64,000 nt of DNA from Pseudoflavonifractor capillosus (GTDB lineage Bacteria > Bacillota > Clostridia > Oscillospirales > Oscillospiraceae). Shown here in pieces: positions 14,385-23,481 of the stretch. The DNA lies in the NCBI RefSeq assembly GCF_016899775.1, contig NZ_JACJJE010000012.1, positions 1-64,000 on the forward strand, given 5' to 3'. How positions within the stretch are numbered: the stretch's first letter is position 1; each line of letters begins with the position of its first letter. The notes beneath the pieces are model-generated. The model did no database searches. It was not told the origin of the DNA and saw only the letters and a program-made list of their open reading frames with translations. A program made the position numbers and the translations under genes.

Positions 14385-16773
14385 CAGACTAATCACCATT
14401 ACTGTAGGGGCCAGCCGCCGGGCCATCCAGTGGAACCCACAGACCCTGCTGATTTCAGAGTTGTACGAGAAGCTGCGCCTGCCGGCCCGCAGCACAGAAA
14501 CCATGGCCCAGTACCTGGCCCTCTCCAAAGGGCAGCAGGACGACCTGAAGGATGTGGGCGGCTTTGTGGCCGGCACCCTGAATGGCCCCCGCCGCAAGGC
14601 CAGCGCAGTCACTGGGCGGGATGTGCTGACTCTGGATCTGGACAATATCCCCGCGGGGGATACAGAGTCTGTATGCGCCAGGGTGGCGGCACTGGGATAT
14701 GGCTACTGTATCTACTCCACCCGTAAACACCGCCCGGACGCCCCCCGGCTGCGTGTGCTGCTCCCACTGGATCGCGCCTGTACCGCTGACGAGTACGAGC
14801 CCATTGCGCGCAAAGTAGCCTGGTACATCGACTCGACCATGGCGCTGTTTGATCCAACGACTTTTGAACCCAGTCGGCTGATGTACTGGCCCAGCTGCTG
14901 CGCGGATGGTCAGTATGTCTACTACTGGGACGATAAGCCGATGCTGTCTGCAGACCGCCTGCTGGGGGACTATGCGGACTGGCGCGATACTACCGCCTGG
15001 CCGACCATACCGGGGGCTGTGAGCCCCGCCAGGCTGGCGGCCAAGCAGGGGGACCCACTGGCCAAACATGGCATTGTAGGGGCATTCTGCCGCACCTACG
15101 ATGTGCCAGCGGCCATGGACAAGTTCTTGCCCGGCCTCTATGAGCCGACGGTCATACCGGGCCGCTACACCTACACCGGCGGCTCCACTACCGGCGGCGC
15201 GGTGCTCTACGACAACGGCAAATTCTTATACTCCCACCACGCCACAGATCCCTGCAGCGGGAAGCTGGTCAACTCCTTTGACCTGGTGCGGCTCCACTGC
15301 TTTGGGGGCAAGGACGACGAGGCCCAGCCCGATACCCCCACCAACCGCCTGCCCAGCTACACGGCCATGTGCGAGCTGGCCGCCCAGGATCAGCAGGTCT
15401 CTGGCCTGCTGCTGGACGAGCGTTGGCGGAATGCGCAGGCGGCCTTTGGCCCGGCCGGCGCGCCCGATCCGGCGGACGATGGCAGCTGGAGGCGGCCTCC
15501 CATCATGGAGGTGGACGCCCAGGGGAAGCCCGTCAAGTCCATGAAGAACCTGCGCACGGTGCTGGAGAATGACCCAAATCTGAAGGGGAAGCTGCAGCTG
15601 AATCTGTTCTCCGGCCGCATTGATGTGACCGGGGAGCTGCCCTGGAGGCGGCCGGGAAATGTACAGACCTTTGGGGACGAAGACGCGGCCCAGCTCCGTA
15701 TTTACTTGGAGCCTTTCTTTGGCAAGGTGGCCAAAAACGATGTTCTGGACGCAGTGGCCGCCTGCGCCAGTGATCAGGCGTATCATCCGGTGCGTGACTA
15801 CCTGAACAGCCTCCAGTGGGATGGTGTGCCACGACTGGATATGCTGCTTGTGGACTACATGGGCGCTGAAAATACTCCGTACATCCAGGCGGTGACCAGG
15901 AAGGCCTTCACCGCGGCCGTGGCCCGCGTTATGACGCCCGGCTGTAAGTACGACACCATGCTGGTGCTGATCGGGGGCCAGGGGCGGTATAAGTCCACGC
16001 TGTTCAGGGTGATGGGCGGCTCTTGGTTCAGCGACAGCCTGCGCACCTTTGGCGACAAGGACTCCATGGAGACCATTCAGGGCACCTGGATCAACGAAGT
16101 GGCCGAGATGCAGGCGCTGGCCAAGTCAGAGATCAACGCGGTAAAAATGTTCCTGTCAAAGAGCAGCGACTACTACCGGGCGGCCTATGGCCGATACACC
16201 GCAGACCGGCCCCGGCAGTGCGTTTTCTTCGGCACCTCGAACACCAAAGAGTGCCTGACCGATACGACCGGAAACCGCCGGTTCTGGCCGGTGGACATCG
16301 ACCAGCAGACGAGGAAAAAAGATGTCTGGTCTGAGCTGGCGACGGAGCGGGATCAGCTCTGGGCCGAGGCCATGGTGCGCTGGCGCCTGGGCGAGTCGCT
16401 GTCTCTGCCCCCGGCGCTGGAGAGAGAGGCCCTGGCCGCGCAGGAGGCTCACCGGGAGCGGCACCCTTGGGAGGGCATTATCGCGGACTTTTTGGAGGAA
16501 GAGATCCCCGTGGACTGGCCGAAGTGGGACATTGCCAAACGGCAGATGTGGCGGGCCGGCGGGATGAAGTACACTGGCCCGACGGCACCCAGGAGCCGGG
16601 TGTGCGCCGCAGAGATCTGGTGCGAGGCCCTGGGGAAGCCGAAGGGAGATATGCGCCAGCGGGAGGCGCGGGAGATCAACGGCCTGCTGGCACGGGCGCC
16701 CGGATGGACTTCGATGGGCCCAGCAGGAGCGGGAAAGCCCTATGGAGTACAGCGGTGCTTTGAACGCGAATAG
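14374..16773 (+). CDS. VapE-family primase-helicase
   Basis: A 799-aa replication protein. The N-terminal part (residues about 60-200; VLTLDLDNIPAGD, GYCIYSTRKH) resembles a primase/AEP-like domain. The C-terminal VapE/VirE-type ATPase has Walker A GGQGRYKSTLF near residue 535 and a Walker B-like GTWINEVAEM, followed by the sensor region CVFFGTSNTKECLTD. It presumably unwinds and primes phage DNA with the family A polymerase. Repeats just downstream may be the origin. Confidence 0.92.
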   Translation: MTNDRLITITVGASRRAIQWNPQTLLISELYEKLRLPARSTETMAQYLALSKGQQDDLKDVGGFVAGTLNGPRRKASAVTGRDVLTLDLDNIPAGDTESVCARVAALGYGYCIYSTRKHRPDAPRLRVLLPLDRACTADEYEPIARKVAWYIDSTMALFDPTTFEPSRLMYWPSCCADGQYVYYWDDKPMLSADRLLGDYADWRDTTAWPTIPGAVSPARLAAKQGDPLAKHGIVGAFCRTYDVPAAMDKFLPGLYEPTVIPGRYTYTGGSTTGGAVLYDNGKFLYSHHATDPCSGKLVNSFDLVRLHCFGGKDDEAQPDTPTNRLPSYTAMCELAAQDQQVSGLLLDERWRNAQAAFGPAGAPDPADDGSWRRPPIMEVDAQGKPVKSMKNLRTVLENDPNLKGKLQLNLFSGRIDVTGELPWRRPGNVQTFGDEDAAQLRIYLEPFFGKVAKNDVLDAVAACASDQAYHPVRDYLNSLQWDGVPRLDMLLVDYMGAENTPYIQAVTRKAFTAAVARVMTPGCKYDTMLVLIGGQGRYKSTLFRVMGGSWFSDSLRTFGDKDSMETIQGTWINEVAEMQALAKSEINAVKMFLSKSSDYYRAAYGRYTADRPRQCVFFGTSNTKECLTDTTGNRRFWPVDIDQQTRKKDVWSELATERDQLWAEAMVRWRLGESLSLPPALEREALAAQEAHRERHPWEGIIADFLEEEIPVDWPKWDIAKRQMWRAGGMKYTGPTAPRSRVCAAEIWCEALGKPKGDMRQREAREINGLLARAPGWTSMGPAGAGKPYGVQRCFERE

Positions 16774-17052
16774 CCACCAGCGCAATGTTTACACCTGCAA
16801 AAAAGTTTACACTTTGGATTTTACAGATTAACAGGAGTAAAACGCGGGTGTAAAGGCGTGAGTAAAGGCTGAAACCATTGTGCCGCAAGGGATAGAACGC
16901 AAAATTTACACATTTACAGATTTATATATAGAGAAAATAGAATTAGGTAATTAGAGGGGTATATATGCGCCTACACGCCTAATGCGCACGCGTATATAGG
17001 AAATCTGCGAATCTGTAAATACCGGCTTCAAGGACAAAAGGAGGACATAACG
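16774..17052 (+). other. Gene-free AT-rich region with iteron-like repeats (candidate origin)
   Basis: Nearly 280 bases with no gene and much lower GC than the neighbours. TTTACA occurs at 16788, 16806, 16820, 16905 and 16913, and its complement at 16849 and 17014. Three copies extend to TTTACAGATT. An imperfect dyad (TATATATGCGC / GCACGCGTATATA) lies at 16960-16998. Position directly after the primase-helicase fits a phage replication origin. Confidence 0.55.
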
Positions 17053-17286
17053 ATGAAAAAGGCAACAGAATACTTGTGGGCTGGTCTGGATCTGGGGCGC
17101 TTTGCGGTGGTGGCCATCTGGCCCCAGAATGCGCGGGACGCTGTGGTGCTGATGCGCAGCCGAAAGACCGGCGATCCCCAGCCCTGGTGCCTGGAGTATC
17201 GGGGCAGCGGTTACTACTTCGGGACTGCGGGGGAGGCCATGGAGTACTGCGAGCGCCGCGGCTTCAAGATGGAGGCCGCGTTGTGA
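17053..17286 (+). CDS. Hypothetical phage protein, 77 aa
   Basis: MKKATEYLWAGLDLGRFAVV, small and beta-rich, with AAAAGGAGG upstream. First gene after the candidate origin, and its stop overlaps the GTG start of the VRR-NUC gene. No family recognised. Confidence 0.65.
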   Translation: MKKATEYLWAGLDLGRFAVVAIWPQNARDAVVLMRSRKTGDPQPWCLEYRGSGYYFGTAGEAMEYCERRGFKMEAAL

Positions 17287-17585
17287 AAGAGTCAGAGCTG
17301 GAGCTCCGCTTAGTGCGAGGGGTGAGCCGGCTGGGCGGCCGGGCGTACAAGTTTGTGAGCCCCGGCAATGTCGGGGTGCCGGACCGTCTGGTGGTTCTGC
17401 CGGGCGGGATAGTGCTTTTCGCAGAGCTGAAGGCCGATGGCGGCCGGCTGCGCAAAATGCAGTTGTACCAGATCGCCCAGCTGCGCCAGCTGGGGGCAGT
17501 GGTGCAGGAAGTGAGAGGCGAAGCAGGGGTACAGAGTTTTCTTCTGCTGTGCCAGGAGTACATGAGAGGGGCGGATATTCCGTGA
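17283..17585 (+). CDS. VRR-NUC domain nuclease
   Basis: A 100-aa stand-alone VRR-NUC nuclease. The catalytic signature is visible: GNVGVPDRLVVLPGGIVLFAELK (Asp, then Glu-x-Lys), followed by the helical QLYQIAQLRQLGAVV. Such phage proteins are Holliday-junction-type or structure-specific nucleases of the PD-(D/E)XK superfamily. The GTG start at 17283 overlaps the preceding TGA, and its own stop overlaps the helicase start. Confidence 0.88.
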   Translation: MKESELELRLVRGVSRLGGRAYKFVSPGNVGVPDRLVVLPGGIVLFAELKADGGRLRKMQLYQIAQLRQLGAVVQEVRGEAGVQSFLLLCQEYMRGADIP

Positions 17586-18964
17586 TTTTTAACCCGCATA
17601 ACTATCAGCGATATGCCATTGACCGGATCATCGCCGATCCGTATCTGGGCCTCTTCCTGGATATGGGACTTGGCAAGACGGTGATCACTCTGACGGCCAT
17701 CAACGAGCTGCGGTACAACCGCTGGGCAGTGGCCCGGTGCCTGGTGGTGGCACCGAAGAAGGTGGCCGAGGCCACTTGGGCGGCGGAGGCTGCCAAGTGG
17801 GAGCACCTGAAGCACCTGCGGATCGTCCCAGTACTGGGCAGCGCCGCGAAGCGGCTGCGGGCCCTGAACACGCCGGGAGATATCTGGGTGATCAACCGCG
17901 AGAACATACCGTGGCTGGTGGACTACTACCGCAACGCCTGGCCCTTTGACATGGTGGTGCTGGACGAGTCCTCCAGCTTCAAAAATCCCCAGAGCAAGCG
18001 CTTCAAGGCCTTAAAGCTGGTACGGCCTCGGATCAGCCGCCTGGTGGAGCTGACCGGTACGCCGGCGCCCAACGGCCTGGAGGATCTGTGGGCGCAGATC
18101 TATCTGCTGGACGGCGGGGCCCGGCTGGGGCGGACGATCTCCAGTTACCGGGAGGCGTTTTTCACCGAGGACCGGGCTTATCCAGGACAGCAGTACCGCA
18201 CATACAGCCCGCAGGCAGGGGCGGACGGCAGAATCCGTGAGGCCATATCCGACATCTGCGTCAGCATGAAGGCAGAGGACTATTTGACCTTGCCCGACTA
18301 CATCGAGGACATCGTGCCGGTGTCCTTGGACGACAAGGCCAAGAAGGCCTACAAAAAGCTGGAGCGGGATATGCTGCTGCAGGTAGATGATCAGACGGTC
18401 ACCGCCGGAACCGCGGCCGTGTTGAACGGGAAGCTGCTGCAGCTGTGCAGCGGAGCCGTCTATGACGGGAACGGCGTAGCGGCCGAGGTGCACAACTGCA
18501 AGATCGAGGCCTTCATGGAAGTCGTGGAGCAGCTGCACGGGGAGCACGCACTGGTGTTCTACTGGTTCCAGCATGAGCGTGACCGCCTGCTGGCCGCGTT
18601 GGAGAAGTCTGGCCTCCGGGTGAGGGTATATCAGGGAGCCGCCGATGAACAGGCATGGAACGCCGGAGAGGTGGACCTGCTGCTGGCCCATCCGGCGTCT
18701 TGTGGGTACGGGTTGAACCTTCAGGCCGGCGGACACCACATCGTCTGGTATGGGTATCCCAACTGGGCGCTGGAGATCTACCAGCAGGCCAATAAGCGCC
18801 TGCACCGGCAGGGACAGCAGTATCCGGTCATTGCCCACCACCTGGTGGTCCAGGGCGGTATGGATGAGGCCGTGGTGGCTGTACTGCATGACAAAGGGGA
18901 CTGTCAGGAGGCACTGATGCAGGCACTGAAGGCCAGGATCCGGAAAGCGAGGGAGGCAGCATGA
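17582..18964 (+). CDS. SNF2-family DEAD/DEAH helicase
   Basis: A 460-aa helicase. Motif I is LGLFLDMGLGKTVIT, motif II VVLDESSSFKN (Asp-Glu-Ser-Ser instead of DEAH), motif III LTGTPAPNGLEDLW, motif VI ANKRLHRQGQ. It is the usual partner of VRR-NUC in Firmicutes phages and is thought to act in replication or recombination. I use the GTG at 17582 (VIFNPHNYQRYAI), which overlaps the VRR-NUC stop; the frame upstream belongs to that gene. Confidence 0.93.
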   Translation: MIFNPHNYQRYAIDRIIADPYLGLFLDMGLGKTVITLTAINELRYNRWAVARCLVVAPKKVAEATWAAEAAKWEHLKHLRIVPVLGSAAKRLRALNTPGDIWVINRENIPWLVDYYRNAWPFDMVVLDESSSFKNPQSKRFKALKLVRPRISRLVELTGTPAPNGLEDLWAQIYLLDGGARLGRTISSYREAFFTEDRAYPGQQYRTYSPQAGADGRIREAISDICVSMKAEDYLTLPDYIEDIVPVSLDDKAKKAYKKLERDMLLQVDDQTVTAGTAAVLNGKLLQLCSGAVYDGNGVAAEVHNCKIEAFMEVVEQLHGEHALVFYWFQHERDRLLAALEKSGLRVRVYQGAADEQAWNAGEVDLLLAHPASCGYGLNLQAGGHHIVWYGYPNWALEIYQQANKRLHRQGQQYPVIAHHLVVQGGMDEAVVAVLHDKGDCQEALMQALKARIRKAREAA

Positions 18965-19173
18965 GAGATTCTTTTTCCTACCGCCTGCGTCAGCTGCGGG
19001 AGAAAAATCACCTGACCCAGAAGGCATTGGGGGAGCGGTGCGGTTTGAGTAAAAACATCATTGGCCAGTACGAAAAAGGGGAGAAAATACCGTCCCTTGT
19101 AACCCTGATTGAACTGGCAGACATTTTCGATGTCTCACTCGACTACCTCGTGGGCCGAAAAAATTATTTTTGA
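18961..19173 (+). CDS. XRE-family regulator, 70 aa
   Basis: A complete HTH_3 domain and little else: LRQLREKNHLTQKALGERCG, LSKNIIGQYEKGEKIPS. It overlaps the helicase stop by 4 bases and is the last early gene before the packaging genes, so it may control the early-late switch. A CCCACCA-G-TGGTGGG dyad lies 4 bases after its stop. Confidence 0.85.
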   Translation: MRDSFSYRLRQLREKNHLTQKALGERCGLSKNIIGQYEKGEKIPSLVTLIELADIFDVSLDYLVGRKNYF

Positions 19174-19177
19174 GCGT

Positions 19178-19192
19178 CCCACCAGTGGTGGG
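19178..19192. promoter_or_regulatory. Dyad between early and late regions
   Basis: CCCACCA-G-TGGTGGG, a perfect 7-bp inverted repeat around one base, just after the XRE gene and before the HNH/terminase genes. It could be an operator for the adjacent XRE protein; the one-base centre argues against an RNA hairpin terminator. Confidence 0.4.
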
Positions 19193-19242
19193 AAACTTGG
19201 CGCCGAAGTGTGTTATCGTAAAAATAAGCGAGGGCGTTTCGT

Positions 19243-19557
19243 ATGAAGCCGTTTGCCAAACAGTTTTACAAATCCAAGGCCTGGCAGAGGTGTCGGGCCG
19301 CGTACATCGCCCAGCGGCGATTGGTGGATGGCGGCCTGTGTGAGAGCTGCAGGCGAGAGCCTGGGTACATCGTCCACCACAAGATCGTCCTGACTCCGGA
19401 GAACATCCACAATCCGGAGGTGGCCCTGAATCACCGGTATCTGGCCTATGAGTGCAAGGCCTGCCATGATTTCCATGAAGGGCATGGGGTGGGGAGGAGT
19501 AAACCGCTGTGTGTCTTTGATGAACATGGTGAGCCGGTGGATCTCCGCCGGAGCTGA
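19243..19557 (+). CDS. HNH endonuclease next to terminase
   Basis: A 104-aa HNH nuclease: CESCRREPGYIVHHKIVLTPENIHNPEVALN, with a CxxC pair, the His-His of the HNH core, the Asn, and a second CxxC-like pair (CKACHDFHEGH). HNH proteins beside the terminase genes of HK97-type phages are needed for genome cleavage during packaging. Confidence 0.9.
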   Translation: MKPFAKQFYKSKAWQRCRAAYIAQRRLVDGGLCESCRREPGYIVHHKIVLTPENIHNPEVALNHRYLAYECKACHDFHEGHGVGRSKPLCVFDEHGEPVDLRRS

Positions 19558-19659
19558 CCGGGGTACTCCCCCCTATCCCAAAACCGGGAAGGCCCCCCTA
19601 AGGGACCGGAGAGGGTGAGGTATTTAACAGCGGGCGCGACGCGGGAAGGGGGTGTAGTT

Positions 19660-20010
19660 ATGGCCAAGAAAGTTACGAAAAAAGAGCTGGGGCGCTTTGC
19701 AGATCCCTATTTCGCTGCGGCGCCGGATAAGCAGTCCATGTGCTTGCAGCTGATCACCAACGCAGTGTTCATGGAGGAGCAGCTCACCAAGCTGCAGGCC
19801 GACATCCGGGCCAACGGAGTGGTGTCTGAATACAAGAATGGCGAAAACCAGTATGGGCTTCGGAAGTCCCCGGAGGTGGATGTGTACAACTCCATGATCA
19901 AGAACTACACATCCGTCATCAAGCAGATCAACGACATCCTGCCGGACGCGCCGGCTCCGGACGATGAGCTCACCGCATTTCTGAAAGGCAAGGGCGTCGG
20001 TCGCGGATGA
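19660..20010 (+). CDS. terS: Terminase small subunit (P27 family-like)
   Basis: A 116-aa protein (MAKKVTKKELGRFADPYF), helical, with VYNSMIKNYTSVIKQINDIL near the C-terminus as in P27-type small subunits that recognise the packaging site. Start ATG 19660 after GGAAGGGGG. Its stop overlaps the large subunit start by 4 bases. Confidence 0.8.
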   Translation: MAKKVTKKELGRFADPYFAAAPDKQSMCLQLITNAVFMEEQLTKLQADIRANGVVSEYKNGENQYGLRKSPEVDVYNSMIKNYTSVIKQINDILPDAPAPDDELTAFLKGKGVGRG

Positions 20011-21671
20011 CCGATCTGGAGCGCTATTTCACCGCACTCCTGGACGAAAAGATCCCAGCCTGCCGGCGGATGAAACAGGTGGCCGAGCGGCTCCTGACTG
20101 CCCTGGCCTGCCCCGGGGAGTTCCACTTTGACCCGGACATTGCCCAGCGGCACATCGAGTTCATCCAGCGTTTCTGCCGGGTGCCCTCCGGCCGGCTGGG
20201 GGAGCCCCTGCGTCTGGAGCTGTTTCAGCGGGCCCGGCTTCAGGCCGTCTTCGGCTTTGTGGACGACAACGACCTGCGCCAGTACAACGAAGTTCTCATC
20301 GTGGAGGGCCGGAAGAACGGCAAGACCACCGAGACCGCCGCCGTGGAGGTGGATTTGCTGGTGAACGACGGCGAGGGCGCGCCCCAGATCTACAACCTGG
20401 CCACCAAACTGGAGCAGGCCAAGCTGGGATACGACGCGGTCAAGAAGATGGTCCACCAGTCGCCCATGCTCTCCCGGCACCTGCGCCGCCGGGTGGCGGA
20501 CATCTACAACCCCATGAATCTGGGCTTTATCAAAGCCATGGCCTCCAACACCTCCAGCCTGGACGGCCTGGATGTCCACGGGGCCACCATCGACGAGCTG
20601 GCCGCCATCAAGAACCGGGACATCTACGACCTGATCAAGCAGGCCATGGGCGCCCGGAGCCAGCCGCTGCTGTTCACCATCACCACCAACGGTTTCATCC
20701 GGGGCGGGATCTTTGACGCCCAGTACCAGTACGCCTGCGACATCCTGGATGGGAAGGCGGACAACCCCAGGTTCCTACCCTTCCTGTACGAACTGGACGA
20801 CCGGGACGAGTGGGACAAGCCGGAGTGCTGGGAGAAAGCAAACCCCGGCCTGGGCACTATCAAGAGCCGGGGTTACCTGGCCCAGATGGTGCAGAAGGCC
20901 AAGGACGACCCCAGCTTCAAGCCCACCGTGATGGTCAAGGACTTCAACATGCCCCAAACCTCGGCCAGCGCCTGGCTGCGGTATGAGGAGCTGAACAACG
21001 AGGTGGTCTGGACAAAAGATCCGGAGCTGCGCTTTGACTACGCCATCGGTGGCTTCGACGCGGCGGACACCACCGACCTGAACGCGGCCAAGGCCATCTG
21101 TATGCGGCCGGACGACCCGCACATCTATGTGCGTTCCATGTACTGGATCCCCCAGGCTGTGCTGGACAAGCAGGAGGCGGAGGGAAACCGCCGGGAGCGG
21201 GACAATGTGCCCTACTCCCTGTGGATTCAGCAGGGCTATATGCGTACCTGTCCCGGGAACAAGTGCGACAAGCGGATCTTCCTGGAGTGGTTCAAGGAGC
21301 TGCGGGACACCGAGGACCTGTATACCCTGTTCATCGGGTACGACCCGTGGCACATCGACGACACTCTGCTGCGGGAGTTCCAGGCGGAGTTCGGCGCCAA
21401 CAGCATGATCCCCGTACGCCAGGGGGCCATCACCCTGTCCCAGCCCATGAAGGATCTGCGGGCGGACTTTCAGGCCCATCTGGTGGTTTACGACAACAAT
21501 CCGGTGGACAAGTGGTGTCTGATCAACACCGAGGAGAAGGTGGACATTAACGGCAACTGTCAGCCGGTGAAGTCCCTGGACCCCCGCCGGCGGATCGACG
21601 GGACGGTGGCGCTGCTGTGCGCTTATACGGTGCTCCGGGACAAGAAAGACCAGTATATCAATCTGAACTGA
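20007..21671 (+). CDS. terL: Terminase large subunit
   Basis: A 554-aa packaging motor. Walker A-like VEGRKNGKTTETA (residues 99-111), Walker B GATIDELAA (about 194), and a RNase H-type nuclease domain with the acidic residues of FDAADTTDLNA and a late DGTVALLCAY segment. It translocates DNA into the prohead and cuts the concatemer; P27-type terminases are often cos cutters. Confidence 0.95.
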   Translation: MTDLERYFTALLDEKIPACRRMKQVAERLLTALACPGEFHFDPDIAQRHIEFIQRFCRVPSGRLGEPLRLELFQRARLQAVFGFVDDNDLRQYNEVLIVEGRKNGKTTETAAVEVDLLVNDGEGAPQIYNLATKLEQAKLGYDAVKKMVHQSPMLSRHLRRRVADIYNPMNLGFIKAMASNTSSLDGLDVHGATIDELAAIKNRDIYDLIKQAMGARSQPLLFTITTNGFIRGGIFDAQYQYACDILDGKADNPRFLPFLYELDDRDEWDKPECWEKANPGLGTIKSRGYLAQMVQKAKDDPSFKPTVMVKDFNMPQTSASAWLRYEELNNEVVWTKDPELRFDYAIGGFDAADTTDLNAAKAICMRPDDPHIYVRSMYWIPQAVLDKQEAEGNRRERDNVPYSLWIQQGYMRTCPGNKCDKRIFLEWFKELRDTEDLYTLFIGYDPWHIDDTLLREFQAEFGANSMIPVRQGAITLSQPMKDLRADFQAHLVVYDNNPVDKWCLINTEEKVDINGNCQPVKSLDPRRRIDGTVALLCAYTVLRDKKDQYINLN

Positions 21672-21680
21672 GGTGAGCGC

Positions 21681-22928
21681 GTGGGGCTGTTTGAAAAGCT
21701 GTTTCCCAGAAAAGTATCGGAGGCGGCTGTCTATACCTATTTTCGTACTCTGGGCGGTTACATGCCGGTCTACACCTCCTTCGACGGGGGCGTGTACGAG
21801 ATGGCCCTGACCCGGGCCTGCATCCACACCTTTGCCACCCATGTGAGCAAGCTGCGGCCAGTGGTATCAGGGCCGGGGAGCACTCGGCTGGATCGGACGC
21901 TGACCTACCGGCCCAACCCCTGGATGGACACTAAGAAGTACCTGTACCGGTTGGCCACCATCTACAAGACGGAGAATACTGCCTTCATCGTGCCGGTCTA
22001 CGCCGACGAGCTCATGCTCCGGCTGGAGGGCTTCTATCCCGTTCTACCCAGCGAGGCGGCCATTGTGGAGCGCTCCGGCGTGCCATATGTGCGCTTCCGC
22101 TTCCCTGGGGCCGGCACGGCGGCGGTGGAACTGGATCACACCGGGATTTTAAGCCAGATGCAGTACCGGGACGACTTCTTCGGGGAGGACAACCGGGCCC
22201 TGCATCCCACCCTGGAACTGGTGAACGCCCAGAACCAAAGCATTGTCAACGGGGTGAAGGCCTCTGCCTCCGTCCGCTTCCTGGCCAAGTTGGCCCAGAC
22301 CCTGAAGCCGGCGGCCATCAATGAGGAGCGGGATCGTCTGGTGCGGGACAACCTGGACCCGGCCAACGCCGGGGGCGTGATGATGTTCGACGCCAAGTAT
22401 GCCGATGTGAAGGAGATCACCACCAAGCCCTATATTGTGGACGATAAGCAGTCGGCCATGATCCGGGAGAGCGTCTTTGACTACTTCGGCATGAACGACG
22501 CGATTCTCCAGAGCAAATATACTCCGGACGAGTGGGCGGCCTACTACGAGGGGCAGATCGAGCCCTTTGCCATTGAAGCGTCCCTGGTGCATACCAACAT
22601 GGCCTACACCCCGGCAGAGGTGGCCAGGGGGAAGCAGATTGACTTTACCGTGAACCGGCTGCAGCACATGACCATGGCGGACAAGCTGAACACGGTGACC
22701 CAGCTCTTCGACCGGGGAATGATGACCATCGACGAGGGCCGGGAAGTGTTCCAGATGCCCGTTCTGGGTACGCCGGAGGCCCAGCGGTACTACATCCGCC
22801 GGGAGTATGCGGAAGTAAACGCCCTGAACCGTCAGGACGGAGTGACAGAAGGGAGTGAGGGAATTGCCGGTGGTAATCAATCGGGAGTACCGAACGATGC
22901 CGTTGCTGGCACCGGCGGCGGCCAATAA
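21681..22928 (+). CDS. Portal protein, HK97 family
   Basis: A 415-aa protein with GTG start at 21681 (MGLFEKLFPRK). The pattern YRPNPWMDTKKYLYRLATIY, followed by GVMMFDAKYADVKEI and FGMNDAILQSKYTPDEWAAYYEG, is characteristic of HK97-type portals. It forms the dodecameric vertex ring. Its 3' end overlaps the protease gene by 74 bases. Confidence 0.93.
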   Translation: MGLFEKLFPRKVSEAAVYTYFRTLGGYMPVYTSFDGGVYEMALTRACIHTFATHVSKLRPVVSGPGSTRLDRTLTYRPNPWMDTKKYLYRLATIYKTENTAFIVPVYADELMLRLEGFYPVLPSEAAIVERSGVPYVRFRFPGAGTAAVELDHTGILSQMQYRDDFFGEDNRALHPTLELVNAQNQSIVNGVKASASVRFLAKLAQTLKPAAINEERDRLVRDNLDPANAGGVMMFDAKYADVKEITTKPYIVDDKQSAMIRESVFDYFGMNDAILQSKYTPDEWAAYYEGQIEPFAIEASLVHTNMAYTPAEVARGKQIDFTVNRLQHMTMADKLNTVTQLFDRGMMTIDEGREVFQMPVLGTPEAQRYYIRREYAEVNALNRQDGVTEGSEGIAGGNQSGVPNDAVAGTGGGQ

Positions 22929-23481
22929 ACGGTTTGACACTGACTTCTATGTGGAGGGGTACGCCACCACATTCGACGATCCCTATGTGCTCTATGAGTG
23001 CGACGGGATCCAGTACAAGGAGATCATCGACCGGCATGCCCTGGACGGGGCGGATCTGTCCGATGTGATCATGCAGTACGACCACGGCGGCCGGGTGTTT
23101 GCCAGAACCGGGAGGAGCAATACCCTCCTGGTAGTGCCAGACGACCACGGCCTGTTTATGGCGGCAGACCTGTCCAAAACGGAGCAGGCCCGGTCCATGC
23201 ACGAGGATATTTCCGCCGGGCTGATTACCAAGATGTCCTGGGCGTTTACCGTCCGGGAGGACAGCTATGACCGGGAGACACACACCCGGCGTATTTTATC
23301 CATTCAGAAGGTCTACGATGTGTCCGCGGTGTCTATGCCCGCGAACCCAGCGACCGAGATCTCTGCGCGTTCCTGGCTCGACGGAGTGATCGAGGCGGAG
23401 CAGCAGGAGCGGCTGGCGGCCCAGACCGCAGCGCGGAGAAAGCAGCAAATCATCCGAATTTTATTGGAGGCAAGACGATGA
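22855..23481 (+). CDS. Prohead maturation protease, HK97 family
   Basis: A 208-aa U35-type serine protease. FDTDFYVEGYATTFDDPYV leads the domain; MQYDHGGRVFARTG holds the catalytic His; the ISAGLITKMSWAFTV segment holds the Ser. It cleaves capsid N-termini during maturation. A GTG start at 22855 is used; a second GTG at 22870 is a possible alternative. Confidence 0.92.
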   Translation: MRELPVVINREYRTMPLLAPAAANKRFDTDFYVEGYATTFDDPYVLYECDGIQYKEIIDRHALDGADLSDVIMQYDHGGRVFARTGRSNTLLVVPDDHGLFMAADLSKTEQARSMHEDISAGLITKMSWAFTVREDSYDRETHTRRILSIQKVYDVSAVSMPANPATEISARSWLDGVIEAEQQERLAAQTAARRKQQIIRILLEARR

